Assembly: GCA_009746045.1 (NCBI GenBank)
Contig: RPFO01000076.1
Coordinates: 2,407,086 to 2,471,085, forward strand
Reading direction: 5' to 3'
Source: Mesostigma viride
Lineage: Eukaryota > Streptophyta > Mesostigmatophyceae > Mesostigmatales > Mesostigmataceae
Length of the DNA: 64,000 nucleotides
The notes beneath the pieces are model-generated. The model searched no databases. It saw nothing but the letters and a program-made list of their open reading frames with translations, and was not told the origin of the DNA. The position numbers and the translations under genes are program-made. Each line of letters begins with the position of its first letter. Position 1 is the stretch's first letter. Of the stretch, positions 9,195 through 19,747 are shown piece by piece.

Positions 9195-10579
9195 GTCCTG
9201 GACTGCCAAGTCCGGTGCTGGCGCGAGGCCTCGAGCGAGCCGACCACGTCGTGGACAGCGACCTGTCAGCCAAAGTGCGGTCAAGCACCAACGGTCAAGT
9301 CGACTGCAAAATGCTGCCAAGGCATCACGTCGGTCAGTTGACGGTGTTCGGCCAGGCCATGGCATTTGCAATTGCGCTAGCTGCAACGACCCTTGGAAAT
9401 TGTCGCCCAGGATGCACAGACCCCACTCCTCAAGGTTGCCCTAATGTTTTGTCTGTGGGAAATTAACTTGTATGTCGACTTTTGTGTCGTGTTTGCTGGA
9501 AATTGTGAGGCGCCGTAAGCCTGCGTTTTCTGGTTCTTTCTTTGTGTTCTTCCAGCAATTATGTGCTTATTTTGCCATGCGTTCAGTGGCAATGGCCCAC
9601 GCATTTGGGTATTGTTCCCACGAGACGTTTTCTACGTACCTGGAGTGTATATCCAGAGTTTTTGCACGCTATTTGTGGCACTAGTCTGCGGCGTAGTGAA
9701 GCGCCGTTATATCGTCGTCTACGACTTGTTTTCGTAAGTTTAAGTGCCTGTGACGCGTGTGTTATTTTGTTTTGTGCTGAGAGCATTGCTTGTATGCAAA
9801 TGCTTACGTCCTTTGTGTCGAATTTGGCTGTGCATTTCGGCATAGCCTGTAATGTCGGACGTAATGTTTACTCTCGGGCACTGATTTGTGAATCGTGACC
9901 AAGTAATCGTTACTTGTGTTCGCCTTTGTGGCGGTAATGTTTTGCACGTCCTGTTTTCTTTGCTATGAAGCGCGTTTATCTGTTATGGCCACTGTGTATT
10001 GTGTTGAAGGTTGTATTGCACCTTGTTTGTGTGGCATTTGTTGCCAATATGTTTGTTTGCTCACCCCGTTTATTTGGCGTAAAACGTGATGTTGGTGTCA
10101 TTTATTTCGTGAGATGGCATATTTATGTTGCTCCGTGTGTGTACAGCACGTGTTGTTGCCGTTACCCTACCTCTATACCGTTCGGGTTAGCTCATAGGGA
10201 CTTTCTTTGTTGGCATGTGTTGCCGTATCATATGTGTGGGACTGTGTGGCCCTATTGTGTCCATGGGCAGCCGCTTTGAGTGAGGGGGGAATGTCGCATC
10301 TAGAGCACTTTTTCCAACTAAGGGTTGGGTATCAGCCATCCAGGATTGATGGGCAGCTAGTGCGTTGCTGCTATGGTAGGACACTCATTCGCGTTGCCGG
10401 GGGGGGGATCAGTGGCGGCTCATGACCGCATGTTGGAGCTTCAAGCATTTCACGAGGACGGCATCTTCATTTTCAGTTGCACTATGCTACCAACTGGACG
10501 GCATGCTACGAGCATGTGGTTAAGGGGGGTGTTGAGATTCCACCTACCCAGTCATCTTTTGCTTTGTGCCCATGTGGCT
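9195..10579 (+). other. copia interior without recognisable gene
   Basis: About 1.4 kb between the Gag-PR stop and the polypurine tract. Only short, compositionally odd frames are present, such as a cysteine- and valine-rich 104-codon frame at 9965-10279. A 21-bp near-duplicate of the polypurine tract region lies at about 10513-10533, the true one at 10571-10591. Confidence 0.55.
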
Positions 10580-10587
10580 AAGGGGGG
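10580..10587 (+). other. polypurine tract
   Basis: AAGGGGGG immediately before the TGTTAGGG start of the 3' LTR, the expected plus-strand primer position. Confidence 0.85.
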
Positions 10588-11356
10588 TGTTAGGGATATT
10601 ATATCCACCTGGCCACAATATATCCCAGCCTGATTTATTTCTTGTTGGATTTATTCCATATGGACTGGGAATTTGATAGCTTTGATAAGCTAGATGAATT
10701 GGGCTCAATGAGCTGATCAATATTCATGTGCCATAGTCCTATACTTGGACATGGATGACTTGTAACTGGAGTCAGCCTAGTAGCATCACGTATTTGATTG
10801 ACAAGTGGTGCTATGGCCTATTGGACAAGTGTTTGGTCCATGAGCTGACAAATGTTGGAAGCTCATGATGACACATGTAATGACTTACATGATGACAAGT
10901 GGGTAGACTCATTGTATGACACTTGTCACTCCAAGGAGAAGAGATGTGTCACTTTATTAATCATGTTATGTGGCACATTATTATGTAGACACTTGGCATC
11001 TAGCTATTATGCCAGCTCATTGGACCATGTCTAGAATGTTCTAGGAATGTTCTAAGAATATGCCAGGAATATTCCTGGAATATACTGAGAATATGCTGGG
11101 AATATGCTAGGAATATGCTAGGATGTTTCTACAAGCTTCTGTGATGATGTCATTGCTGATGTCATCCTTCCTAGCCTAAAAGGTATAAAAGGAAACTGCC
11201 CCCTAAGGGCAGGTACCTCCATTCAACCTCCATTCAAGCTCTTCTCCAACTATTATATTCTAATAAAGCCATTTATTCTTCCACGTAAATTGTCTTCAAC
11301 CTCTCTTTCTTTCAGCACCTGCAAGAACCCATTAGTTTCCTCTACCTTTTCCAACA
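10588..11356 (+). repeat. 3' LTR of the deleted copia element
   Basis: Nearly the same as the 5' LTR apart from the missing 39 bp; ends TTTTCCAACA and is followed by the TGCCT duplication. TATAAAA at 11184-11190 and AATAAA at 11262-11267. Confidence 0.92.
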
Positions 11357-12240
11357 TGCCTAGACTCTGCAACCTAGGAAGTACAGGACCTGTCACAAGC
11401 CTGCAAGGCCTAGTATCCTTGCAGCCCTGTGCCAGCTCCAGTATTCCACCAGTCACAGGCTGCTGCTCCTCTGGCCTACGTGGACCACAGTCACGTGATA
11501 GTCAGGCTAAGCCTGTGCAGGCACGGCCTGCCACGTGTCCTGTCCACTATACCAGAGGACTGCACCCTAGTCGGCCACGGACGGCTAGGACTTCGGGACC
11601 TCATATCTTTCTCGTCCCTTGTCTGTTTCAGGCGGTCAGCACGGCGTTGGAAAGGTCTTTCCAAACTGCATCCACTTAGCATATTGGTTGCCCAAAATGC
11701 TAACTCCAACCCTTTCTTCTTTTGGAGCTGGACCAGCTTGAAACAAGCCTAACCTTGCTTGTGCCCACTCAGCCACAGACCGCTTGGTCCCTTGAGGTTG
11801 ATCAGACCTTTAGGGCCCAGGTTCCTGCCTCCTTTGGGTAACAACATATCTGCCCTTGGACCAGGCTAGGTGTACTGGCCAGTGAATCAGAGGTCACCCC
11901 AGGTTATCCCCTGACCCCTTGGTCAGCTCCCAACCTTTCCTTGGGAACTTGGTGCTAGATTAAAGTCAAGGCACATTACCTAGTCCAATGGCTGGGATTA
12001 AAGGATGCCAAGAACGTATTATTGTGAGTTCCTGATCTTTCACAGTTATCACAGGCGCCCGTTCTTATGGCGCCCGCCTTGGCCAGCCTTTCCCTTTTAT
12101 GCTCAAAGAGACTCAGGTAGCACCATGCAAATACTGCCTTATTGGGGAGCCCATGTCTTCACTGGGTGTTAAGCCCAGGAATCACTCATGCCAGGCTGTG
12201 GCTCTGCTGGGGAATTGAACCCCACCCCAACCTCCAGGTT
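11357..12240. other. no gene seen; between two copia-type elements
   Basis: No credible gene on either strand. The sequence may include the 3' LTR of the minus-strand element that follows, because poly(A) signals (AATAAA on the minus strand near 12388 and 12311) lie between it and the RNase H gene, but no second LTR copy is present for comparison. Confidence 0.4.
12199..12223 (+). other. sequence complementary to a tRNA 3' end (possible primer site)
   Basis: The 25 bases start TGG and their complement reads as a tRNA T-arm (five-base stem, seven-base loop TTCAATT) plus an acceptor strand ending CCA. A retrotransposon primer site complementary to 25 nt of a tRNA would look like this. No D-arm or anticodon arm is nearby, so it is not a tRNA gene, and the LTR that should precede it was not defined. 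Confidence 0.3.
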
Positions 12241-12705
12241 TATAGGTGACCTGGAACTTTACACAAGAGAAACATTACAACCATGGAACAACATGAGAAT
12301 GACATGATTATGTTTTATTCAAGCATTATATAACCCAGAATGTGGCCCCTGGCAACCATGTTCCACATGGTCACACAACCAGGTTCTTTATTAGCAACAG
12401 GTTGGAAACAAGCACTAGAAAATATATACAGCAACCTGTAAGAACCAGCATTCGGGTTGCCCTTGCATGGCCTAACTGTTTGAGGCCAAAGGCGTCGACT
12501 TAAGTCCTGGCGACTCTTCTGAACCCCATGGGGAGGGCCAGGCATGATTCTCAGCTGGTAGGAGTGACATTCCACACCAACTCCTGTCCAGGAGGGTGTA
12601 CCTAACCCTGAAGGACCGGCTGTCAACCAGTAAGCACCAGTCACCACTTGGTACTTTGGTCAAGCAGCCCACTGGGGACACCCAAGCTGAAGCAAGGCCT
12701 GGTCT

Positions 12706-13308
12706 CTATGGCCGCCCGTGTAAGGGGTCCATGAGCCCACGGAGCAGGGGGTACTGCCTCTCCGCCTTCTCCTCCAGCTTGGTGAGGGCATCTGCAGGGT
12801 TGTCCACACCAGGCACATGTTCAATGTGAGCTAGGTAGGACATCTCCTTGAGCAACAAGTAGTCAAGGTCCCTGCTCCTGGCCAGCTGCCTGTGCACAAA
12901 TTGCACCATGCCCATGCTATCAGTCCTCACCAGTGTGTGCAGCTGCAACCTACAGGAAGCCACTTGACATAGCTGGTAGAAGAGCTCCCTCAAGTAAAGA
13001 GCAGTATGCAGCCCTTCACAGATTGCCCTGCACTCAGCAATATCACTGCTGGGTGTAACCCTGTTCTGCAACCGACTGTACCAGGTAACAAGTGAGGTGT
13101 GATCTTGCTCCAGGGTAACTAATGCTGCTGCCCTGCCCCTGACCTCTGTGACCTTCCTATTATCCATAGAACTGTCCACATAGAGAACCATGTCAAGGGG
13201 CTTGTACAAATCCACAGGACCCAGTATGAGAGGGGGAGACATCATGACAGCCTGCACCACACTCTCAGCACCCACCTCAACCAGCTGGGAATCAGTAAGT
13301 CGACTCAA
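12706..13308 (-). pseudogene. copia-type RNase H
   Basis: Contains the copia RNase H series: YVDSSMDNRKVTEVRGRAAALVTLEQDHTSLVTWYSRLQ with 'SDIAECRAICEGLHTALYLRELF', 'LVRTDSMGMVQFVHRQLARSRDLDYLLLKEMSYL' and the end HVPGVDNPADALTKLEE, the usual 'V.T..N.AD.LTK' finish. It degrades the RNA strand of the cDNA hybrid. It overlaps the RT frame by 4 bases in another frame, so a frameshift separates it from RT. Confidence 0.8.
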
Positions 13309-15320
13309 ACCAGCAAGTCAGGGGCACATATACTTGCAAGCCATGCCAGCATGCCCCTGATGGTAGCACACCTAGCCTGCGTGATGGGCTCCTGCAATGC
13401 ATCTACAATCTGCTGTGGGTAGTCCTTACCACCCTCCATCCTGATGAACCACGAGCCCTTGGCTTGGAACAACGTAGCCTGCATGCCACAGAAGACCATA
13501 GGCTCATTCTCCACCATGTGCTGTATCTTACCCAGCTCAAACCGCTTCTGGATCTTAGCCAAGACAGCCTCAACCCAGTCTGGTGGACCTATGAGATGCA
13601 GGTCATCACCATGCAGTGAGGCAAAGACAGGAAGGCCATTGTGGGACCCTTGGAACAAACAGGGATCCACTGGAGACACAGAAAACCCACAAGTATTCTT
13701 CAAGAATTTCTCTAGGCTCTTTCTCCAGATAATGGGACTGGACCTGAGACCTTCCAACCCTTTCAGAATTCTCAGGTACCTGGCCTTTATCTCTGCTCTC
13801 CATACAGCAGGTACAGTCACAAAGAAAGGAGGGATATCTCTCCAAGTCTGCCTAGCCTGATCTTGGTCACCCTTGAGAAAAGCCCTCTTGAAATCAATCA
13901 GCACAGAGCTATAGGGCACACCCTTAACCAGAAAAGACAGAAATATACACAGCAGAATCCTCCACGTGTCATGCAGCATCCCTGGAGTATAGAGCTCCTC
14001 ATCTAACAACTGGCCAGTGCCATGATACTCGGTTACAACTGGTCTGACATGTGGCACCTGGACACCATCTACCTCCTTGAGCTTGAGGACAAACATCAAT
14101 CTGAGCAGCTGGTGAACTTCTGGCAGCTCATCCACAGGTTCTGCACAGTTGGAAACTATCCACTCATGCCCAGAAGCAACAAAGCCAAGAGTCCATGCCT
14201 TAGCCATCTTGGGGCTTTGCATCATCTCGACTAGCTGGCGCCAGGGAATAGGACTGTGAGCAGCTATCTGGTACCTGTTTACCCCTAACTGCCTTGGATC
14301 AAAGGTGGTTGGGATTATCAACAGGTCCTCAGCTATGGGCTCCTGACCTTGAGGACCCTCAGCTGGCTGACTCCTAACAGCCTTCACCGCCACTGCAAGA
14401 CCCTGGGAATAGTGATATCTTTCAAGGGGGAGGCTGCCCCTGCCTTCTAGTGCCAACTCATCAGAGGTCAAAGTAACCCCTGGCATGCACAAGAAGTTCT
14501 GACCCAGAATGGCAGGCCCCTGATAGCCCTCTACCACACAGAACGTGGTGGGCACCCCTAAGATAGGCACACTCACTTCCCCAAGGATCTTCATGGACAC
14601 CTTTCCTGAGAAATCAGACACAGCAAGGCAACTGGGATGGGACATCTGTAAGCCTACAGCATCCTCTTCCCTGATGACAGACACCTGTGAGTTGGTATCT
14701 ACCTCCATTGTAGCTGCCCAGCACGACCCCCACCCCGTGAGCTTGGATACCTTGGGATCATGTTTGCTGCGCATGAGTGCTCGGATGACGTCCGCCATGA
14801 GAGGCCCCCGGGCCTTAGGTGGCTGCCCCGTCCCCTCTGGCCTTGTGACAGTTGCTTCAGCAGCCTCCTCCTGCTCGTCATCTTCCAGCAGGGACAGACC
14901 ATCATCCACCACCAGAGGATTGTTAGCTGCTGCTGCCTGGCTCTGGCCTGGCTCCTCAACCCAGCTGGGAGGGCCTGGCCCGTCTGCAGGCCAGATTGCA
15001 TGTGGCCTTCTTTCCTTGACATGAGCCCAGGACAACCTGTACACGTGCCTTGGATCCTTTTCCAAAGCCACCAGGCAAGATCTGTTAGCTTCTTCCACAC
15101 GAGTGACAACCCCATCCTGCCACTTCCCCCGCTTGCCTGGAATAGATGGTTCCTTCCACATCCTGACCTTCAGCCCCACCTGAGGCCTCAGCACATTCCA
15201 GTTCTTGTCCTTACGTCTCAGCTGGGCAAATAACCTATCTGCCTTCCTAAGACTGGCCTGCACCACGTTCTCAGGCAAAGCTATACTGCAGGGCCAGGGG
15301 AGAGACAGCCACACCATCAA
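13305..15320 (-). CDS. integrase C-terminus, retropepsin-like domain and reverse transcriptase
   Basis: One long open frame (671 codons). Residues ~45-110 (VGLKVRMWKEPS...GKWQDGVVTRVEE) look like an integrase C-terminal beta-barrel. Residues ~205-285 hold a retropepsin-like domain with MEVDTNSQVSVI in place of the DTG loop (14691-14699 codes DTN) and a PAILGQNFL end, equal to the 'ILG.DFL' of retropepsins. RT follows: VRPVVTEYHGTG, IDFKRAFLKGD (motif A), GLEGLRSSPIIW, and HGDD at 13602-13613 where copia has YVDD. Putting protease between integrase and RT is not the copia order. Confidence 0.8.
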   Translation of the reverse strand: MMVWLSLPWPCSIALPENVVQASLRKADRLFAQLRRKDKNWNVLRPQVGLKVRMWKEPSIPGKRGKWQDGVVTRVEEANRSCLVALEKDPRHVYRLSWAHVKERRPHAIWPADGPGPPSWVEEPGQSQAAAANNPLVVDDGLSLLEDDEQEEAAEATVTRPEGTGQPPKARGPLMADVIRALMRSKHDPKVSKLTGWGSCWAATMEVDTNSQVSVIREEDAVGLQMSHPSCLAVSDFSGKVSMKILGEVSVPILGVPTTFCVVEGYQGPAILGQNFLCMPGVTLTSDELALEGRGSLPLERYHYSQGLAVAVKAVRSQPAEGPQGQEPIAEDLLIIPTTFDPRQLGVNRYQIAAHSPIPWRQLVEMMQSPKMAKAWTLGFVASGHEWIVSNCAEPVDELPEVHQLLRLMFVLKLKEVDGVQVPHVRPVVTEYHGTGQLLDEELYTPGMLHDTWRILLCIFLSFLVKGVPYSSVLIDFKRAFLKGDQDQARQTWRDIPPFFVTVPAVWRAEIKARYLRILKGLEGLRSSPIIWRKSLEKFLKNTCGFSVSPVDPCLFQGSHNGLPVFASLHGDDLHLIGPPDWVEAVLAKIQKRFELGKIQHMVENEPMVFCGMQATLFQAKGSWFIRMEGGKDYPQQIVDALQEPITQARCATIRGMLAWLASICAPDLLV

Positions 15321-16227
15321 AGTAATAGTTAACCCTGTGGTTCAGCTGCTCTTCTATCCCCTTACACCAGGCTGCCCTCTCTAAGGCAGATGCCACAAGT
15401 GGCACTGACTCTGCTGCTAGCACCACTGTCTTCACTTCACGTATGGATCTCTCTACAGCCCCTTGCTGCCCATGACTCTCCCTGGGGACTACTACCAGCT
15501 TACAAGGCAGCTGGTCCTGATGCTTGAGCAAACAGTCAAACTGCAAGTCTGCCTGCACACTCTTGCACACCCCAAAGCCTGGGATCAGGGCCTTCATACC
15601 CAACAACAAGTGGTGCTCCTGCATACCAGGCAGAACGTCTATCAGCCTGTATCTGCTGAACCTGTCCACCCCCACCAATATATACAAGCCCCTGATATGC
15701 TGGATATCCATCTGGATGTCGCCACGCTCCCTAGCAGGCTCCCTAGCATGGGACTGAGGTGGGTGAACAGCATTCTCCTGGCAACCACAGTTCTCAGCAG
15801 CAGCCTGGCAAGCCTCCCACAAAGGCTCCCTACCTAGCTTCCAAGCAAACATTGCTGCCTGCCCAGAATGCCCAAACATATGATGCAATCTATGGCCAGC
15901 CTCAGCATAGCTCAGCACTCTGTCAGTACTGACCTGGCGAGACGTCTGAACCGTGTGTGGGGACACATGATCCACTCCTGAGGTTCCAGGGCTTCCCTGC
16001 AGGCCATCCTGACGCCCCAAGTCAGGCCCTGCACCCTGGACCGCTCCAGGCCCTTCCAGCAAGGTCCCTTGGCCCTCCAGGCCAGCACCTGCTGGAGACC
16101 CACCACCTGCATGAGGCATAGGGAATTCAGCTGCAGCATTGTTATTGCAATCCAGTGGAAGAACAACATCTTTACACCCTTGGTGCTGCACAAGGGGCAC
16201 ACCCCCATCCTTATGTACATCCAGCAC
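15271..16227 (-). CDS. integrase (zinc-binding HHCC and catalytic core)
   Basis: HHCC: LHHMFGHSG ... CQAAAENCGC. Catalytic core: GDIQMDIQHIRGLYILVGVDRFSRYRLIDVLPG, second acidic residue in VQADLQFD, and the glutamate in QQGAVERSIREVKTVV. Spacing fits a D,D,E retroviral-type integrase that inserts the cDNA. There is no DTG/DSG-type protease between the Gag knuckle and this domain, where copia elements carry it. The frame runs into the next one (13305-15320) with an overlap, needing a frameshift. Confidence 0.75.
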   Translation of the reverse strand: MLDVHKDGGVPLVQHQGCKDVVLPLDCNNNAAAEFPMPHAGGGSPAGAGLEGQGTLLEGPGAVQGAGPDLGRQDGLQGSPGTSGVDHVSPHTVQTSRQVSTDRVLSYAEAGHRLHHMFGHSGQAAMFAWKLGREPLWEACQAAAENCGCQENAVHPPQSHAREPARERGDIQMDIQHIRGLYILVGVDRFSRYRLIDVLPGMQEHHLLLGMKALIPGFGVCKSVQADLQFDCLLKHQDQLPCKLVVVPRESHGQQGAVERSIREVKTVVLAAESVPLVASALERAAWCKGIEEQLNHRVNYYFDGVAVSPLALQYSFA

Positions 16228-16249
16228 ACCTTCCCCAAGGGGTGATTGA

Positions 16250-17153
16250 CTATTTACAGGGGATGATGTAGCTAGTCACTGCTGCCCAGACTGGCCCCTG
16301 CCCCAGCAGGCTTGGCCTTCCTGTCAGGACACTCACGACGCCAGTGACCTTCCTTGCCACACACAAAGCATGCTCCACCCTTCTTCCCAGACCCAGCCCC
16401 ACCCTTGCCAGGCTTCCCCTGGCCTCCCTGAGACTGCCACCCTGCTTGCCCTGGTTGCCTTGAGCTTGGCCCTTGCCTTGCCCTTGGCCACCCTTACCCT
16501 GCTGACCACCAGCTTGCTGGCTCCCAACCCCTCCTTGGGAACCTGCACCCTTGCCACCCTGAGCCCCCTGCCTCTGGCGCCTGAAGCGCTTACGCTTGTT
16601 GGGCCTTGCCCCATCACGGGCTGGGTACCCGGGGACATCACCTTGGCCCTGCACAGCGGAGGTGGCATTGCTGCCATGGGACTGGATAGCCTTGCAGGCA
16701 GGATCTGGCTTCCTTATGCTGAGGATTACAAGCTCCAGAGCACGCAAGGAGCCATCAGTCTGGTTAAGAAACATGCGGGCACCGTTCCTCCCATCCACAC
16801 TCAGACCCATACGGTCCAGGAAATAGTCTGCCAAGGCCCTATCTGTGACCAGGAAGCCATACTTGGCCCCCTTGCTTGTCCCTGATACGGTTGAGCCTAG
16901 CCCATTCCTCTGCCACAGGACCCACTATCTCAAAGGTGTCATACTGATGTTTATAATAGTTGGTGAGGTTGAGAACCTTGTCAGAGAACTCCTCCCTCAA
17001 CCCTTCCAGGAACTGTGCCCAGGTTAGTTTATCCTTGACAGCAGTCCTAGCCTTTTCCCTGACACGCTCTGATGAGTCCCTGTTGCACGTGGACGAGTGA
17101 AACACTTGCACTAGGTTGACAGTGGGGTCCACGGAGAATACAACCAGCTCCAT
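16250..17153 (-). pseudogene. Gag with glutamine/glycine-rich region and CCHC knuckle, frameshifted
   Basis: Gag capsid-like part 17153-16839 (MELVVFSVDPTVNLVQVF ... TWAQFLEGLREEFSD) continues upstream in frame as FSDRYYAKTEWLED to about 17190. A glycine/glutamine-rich stretch (16600-16400) is in another frame. A perfect CCHC zinc knuckle (CFVCGKEGHWRREC) is coded at 16370-16329 in the original Gag frame. Frame changes lie in G/C-rich runs. Gag packages the element RNA. Confidence 0.65.
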
Positions 17154-17185
17154 GTCCTCTAGCCACTCCGTTTTTGCGTAATACC

Positions 17186-17421
17186 GGTCACTAAAAGGGG
17201 TATATACCCCCCCTCAGTGGGTGGGATGGACCCCCACACATCCCATTTACATGGCAAAATCATAGTTTGGGTGCCCCAAGGCCAGCTTTGCATTAAAAAT
17301 TAAAATTAAATTATAACATGCCTCCGTGGGGAGGTCATGTAGCACATATTTCATGATGGATGGGGTGGAGGAAGCCGCGTGATCAAACTGTCCTAACTCT
17401 ATCTAGAAAATCCTAACTACA
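17186..17421. other. junction between copia-like element and LINE
   Basis: No gene. Contains a short inverted C/G run (GGGGTATATACCCC region) and an A/T-rich stretch near 17295-17315 that could be a degenerate 3' tail of the minus-strand LINE. AATACCGGT occurs here (17181-17189) and again near 19731; if not chance this could be a target duplication of the LINE. Confidence 0.35.
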
Positions 17422-18063
17422 CTACTCATCAAAACACCTCCTCCGCTTGGGGGGAGGTGGCTTGCCCACAGGGTCGGGCGTGTGCGCCTTGACAATCTTC
17501 TTCCACCGCGTCTTGTCCTGCATGGCAGTCCAAAGACGGGAGAGAGAGTGGATGCGGTGCTCAAACTGGGCTGGGACCACTAGGTCGTCCAGCAACATCT
17601 GAACGTAGTTGGTGACAGGTTTCCCTACCCTTTTGGGAATGTCCGCGGGGCCAGGCCAGGTCAGAATGTGCCGCCCTGGCTGGCCAAGCCGCTGGGGGCC
17701 GGCCAGACCAAGGGTGGTGTCGACCTGGCTGGTGCGGGCAACAAGGTGTCCTACAAATGCTATCCTACGCCAGTGCCTAATCTCGTCCGAAACACGAGGC
17801 ATGCCATGATACAAAGACTCTGATGACGGACGCTCGGAAAAACCTACGTTAAGGACCTGTCGGAGCATCCTGTAGACTGTGCCGTTGAGCCGAGCTGCCA
17901 GTTTGGGTGGGAGGGTCCACGCCTCGGCGCCATACGTGAGCACCGTGAGGACGAGGACCTTGAAGAGCATGCGCTTGCGGTGCCCGTCCAGGCACTTCGA
18001 GCGCCAGTAGGGTGTGAGCGAACGGAGCTTGGCCCAGGCAAGGCCGATGCGGGTGTTCCACAT
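17422..18063 (-). pseudogene. LINE RT thumb and C-terminal region
   Basis: MWNTRIGLAWAKLRSLTPYW ... VLVLTVLTYGAEAWTLPPKLAARLNGTVYRMLRQVL is the typical post-RT LINE pattern ('A....L..W......S...K..+....+...LLYG.E.W'). Ends WTAMQDKTRWKKIVKAHTPDP with a basic tail (PPPKRRRCFDE). No zinc knuckle visible. Confidence 0.75.
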
Positions 18064-18074
18064 CGTCGGCGGTG

Positions 18075-18578
18075 TCAGGAAGCCAGCTCCCCAACAGCTT
18101 GAAGCCGGCGGTCGCGGAACGGGACCTCCGTCCCGTCGAGCAGGCGCGGCAGCGGTGGTGTATTGGATGCCCCTATCACCATCGCCTCAGTTTTGACACT
18201 AATCTCCAGCCCCACCGCCCGCGCCTCCAGGCCCAGACAGTCCAGCCAGGTCTGAATGTGCTCGGGGCTCTCGATGAGGGTGGTATCATCCGCATAAATC
18301 AGGTCGGACAGGCGGTTACGAGGGCCACCGCCGCCGTGTTCGCGCTCGTTAATAAGGATGTCCAAGACGGGCTCGGACCCCTTTAGAGCAGTAAAGCGCG
18401 CACGTGCCCGGCGCATGACGTGATCCACGACAATAATGAACAGGTATGGGGACAGGACACAACCTTCCCACACCCCGTGATGAAGGGGGAATGGTGGGGT
18501 GGTGCCCTCCGCAGTCCGCACTACTGCCTGCGAGCCCTCATACAGCCGGCGAATGGCAGCAATAAACGCTGGGGGCAC
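18075..18578 (-). pseudogene. LINE RT palm, motifs B to E (YADD)
   Basis: FPLHHGVWEGCVLSPYLFIIVVDHV corresponds to the 'G(V)RQGCPLSP.LF' block with W-E for R-Q, followed by LSDLIYADDTTLIESPEHIQTWL (motif C, YADD intact) and LEISVKTEAMVIG (motif D/E region). Confidence 0.8.
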
Positions 18579-19257
18579 GTACGCGGTCCAGAGCTAAGAT
18601 GGCCAAAAGAGCCTCCCAGAGAACCGTGTCAAAGGCCTTGATACAGTAAACAAAAATGAAGACCAGCGGAAAACCATCACGGCAAATGCGACGCACCTCC
18701 TCCATCAACCGGTGCGCCACAAATACAGCCATGACAGTGTTACGACCACGACGGAAACCCATCTGAGACTCACCCAGGTGTGGGTCCAGCGCGGCGCGGA
18801 GCCTGTGCAGCATCATGCGCATGAAGACCTTCAGCGCGGCGCTCTGGAGGCATACACCCCGATAGTTACCGGGGTCAGCAGCAGAGCCCTTCTTGTACAG
18901 CATGACTCGGATGGCCGTCTGCCACTCAGCAGGCGGAGGCTCATCAGAGAGCAGGACACGGTTGCAGAACGCCAGCAGAAGATCCCTAACCGCCAGATCA
19001 GGGGTCTTCAGCAGCTCAGCCGAGAGGTGGTCGGCACCGACCGCCGCATCGTACCGAAGTCGAGCAAGGGCGCGCCATTCAATTCCTTCAAAGTGAAGGG
19101 GTGGACGACGCCGTTGGTGGCAAGGCAGCCCTCCTGCAAGGCGGGGACTTGGTAGTGTGCGGCCGAGGAGGGGGGCGCAGGCGGCGGGGGGGCTCCGGGA
19201 ACACCGAGACGGGCGGCCGTCTCGGGGTGAAGCGGCAGGGGGGGGCGCGAGCCCCAC
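18538..19257 (-). pseudogene. LINE RT fingers and palm motif A, catalytic Asp lost
   Basis: Contains the RT start (DHLSAELLKTPDLAVRDLLLAFCNRVL ... EWQTAIRVMLYKKGSAADPGNYRGVCLQSAALKVFMRMMLHRL), 'ESQMGFRRGRNT' and motif A as FVYCIKAFDTVLWEALL. LINEs have 'VD..KAFD' here; the first aspartate, which binds the catalytic metal, is Tyr (TAC for GAC). The enzyme cannot be active as read. Confidence 0.8.
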
Positions 19258-19747
19258 CTGTCAAGGAAACATTGTGGGCCAACCAGCGGTCAAGGCTGAC
19301 CGGCGCCGTGCCGTCCCCCATGTGCTCCACCGGGGTGCGCTGCTGCCGGCCGCCGAGCCGGTCGAGGTGGTACCACACGTCCTTGCCCTGGTTGTGAGCT
19401 TGGCAGGCCTTGGCATCTGCGATGCACTGCATGCATGGGCCGCCTCTGCGTCCTGAGCATGTGCGTAGGCCTCCACAAGGGCGGCCTTGAGCACCGGTTT
19501 CAGCAGACAGAGCGGACCCGTCCCGGTTACGCTTGAGGCGGTGCCGGCCGGGCGGCCAAGACCTTGGGGTCCTGGCGGTAGAGCGGGCCGGGGCGGTGGC
19601 GGGGCATGACCGGCAGGTGCCGGGCCGCCAGCATCGGGGCGCGGGCCGCAAAGCCGGCAAAAATGGCAGCGTTGCATAGCAATACCCCACCACACTCATC
19701 GAAAATGGCTGTGTTTGAGCCCCCCCGTAAAATACCGGTTCCATCAA

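Larger units (their letters stand above)
6888..11356 (+). mobile_element. Ty1/copia LTR retrotransposon, internally deleted (Gag-PR only)
   Basis: Two LTRs (808 and 769 bp), a primer binding site, a polypurine tract and a TGCCT target duplication (6883-6887 and 11357-11361) define a complete 4469-bp insertion. The interior codes only a Gag/zinc-knuckle/protease polypeptide; integrase, reverse transcriptase and RNase H are absent and replaced by about 1.4 kb of sequence without a recognisable gene. It is therefore non-autonomous and would need enzymes from a relative. LTRs begin TGT and end ACA. Confidence 0.92.
12706..17185 (-). mobile_element. copia-like retrotransposon, domain order Gag-IN-PR-RT-RH, truncated
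   Basis: A minus-strand element with Gag (17153 down), CCHC knuckle (16370-16329), HHCC and integrase (16227-15271), integrase C-terminal region plus retropepsin-like domain and RT (15320-13305), and RNase H (13308-12706). Protease sits after integrase instead of before it. Its layout and motifs match those of the younger element at 37797-45287. The 5' LTR and start of Gag are missing near the LINE at 17.4 kb, and the frame changes several times, so it is a decayed copy. Confidence 0.8.
17422..19747 (-). mobile_element. non-LTR retrotransposon (LINE), 5'-truncated and inactive
   Basis: Three overlapping minus-strand frames cover one reverse transcriptase plus its C-terminal region; no endonuclease domain is present, as expected for a 5'-truncated LINE copy. 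Frameshifts lie at about 18560 and 18070. The catalytic aspartate of RT motif A is replaced by tyrosine (see below). The upstream frame to 19747 (HLDRLGGRQQRTPVEHMGDG ... SLDRWLAHNV) resembles the linker before LINE RTs. Confidence 0.8.

Noticed and set aside
12199-12223. tRNA gene suggested by a perfect T-arm on the minus strand
   Set aside because: No matching acceptor strand, D-arm or anticodon arm within 100 bases. Kept only as a possible primer-site-like sequence.
17181-19739. AATACCGGT at both sides of the LINE as target duplication
   Set aside because: Only 9 bases, with the LINE's own ends undefined; mentioned but not used to set boundaries.
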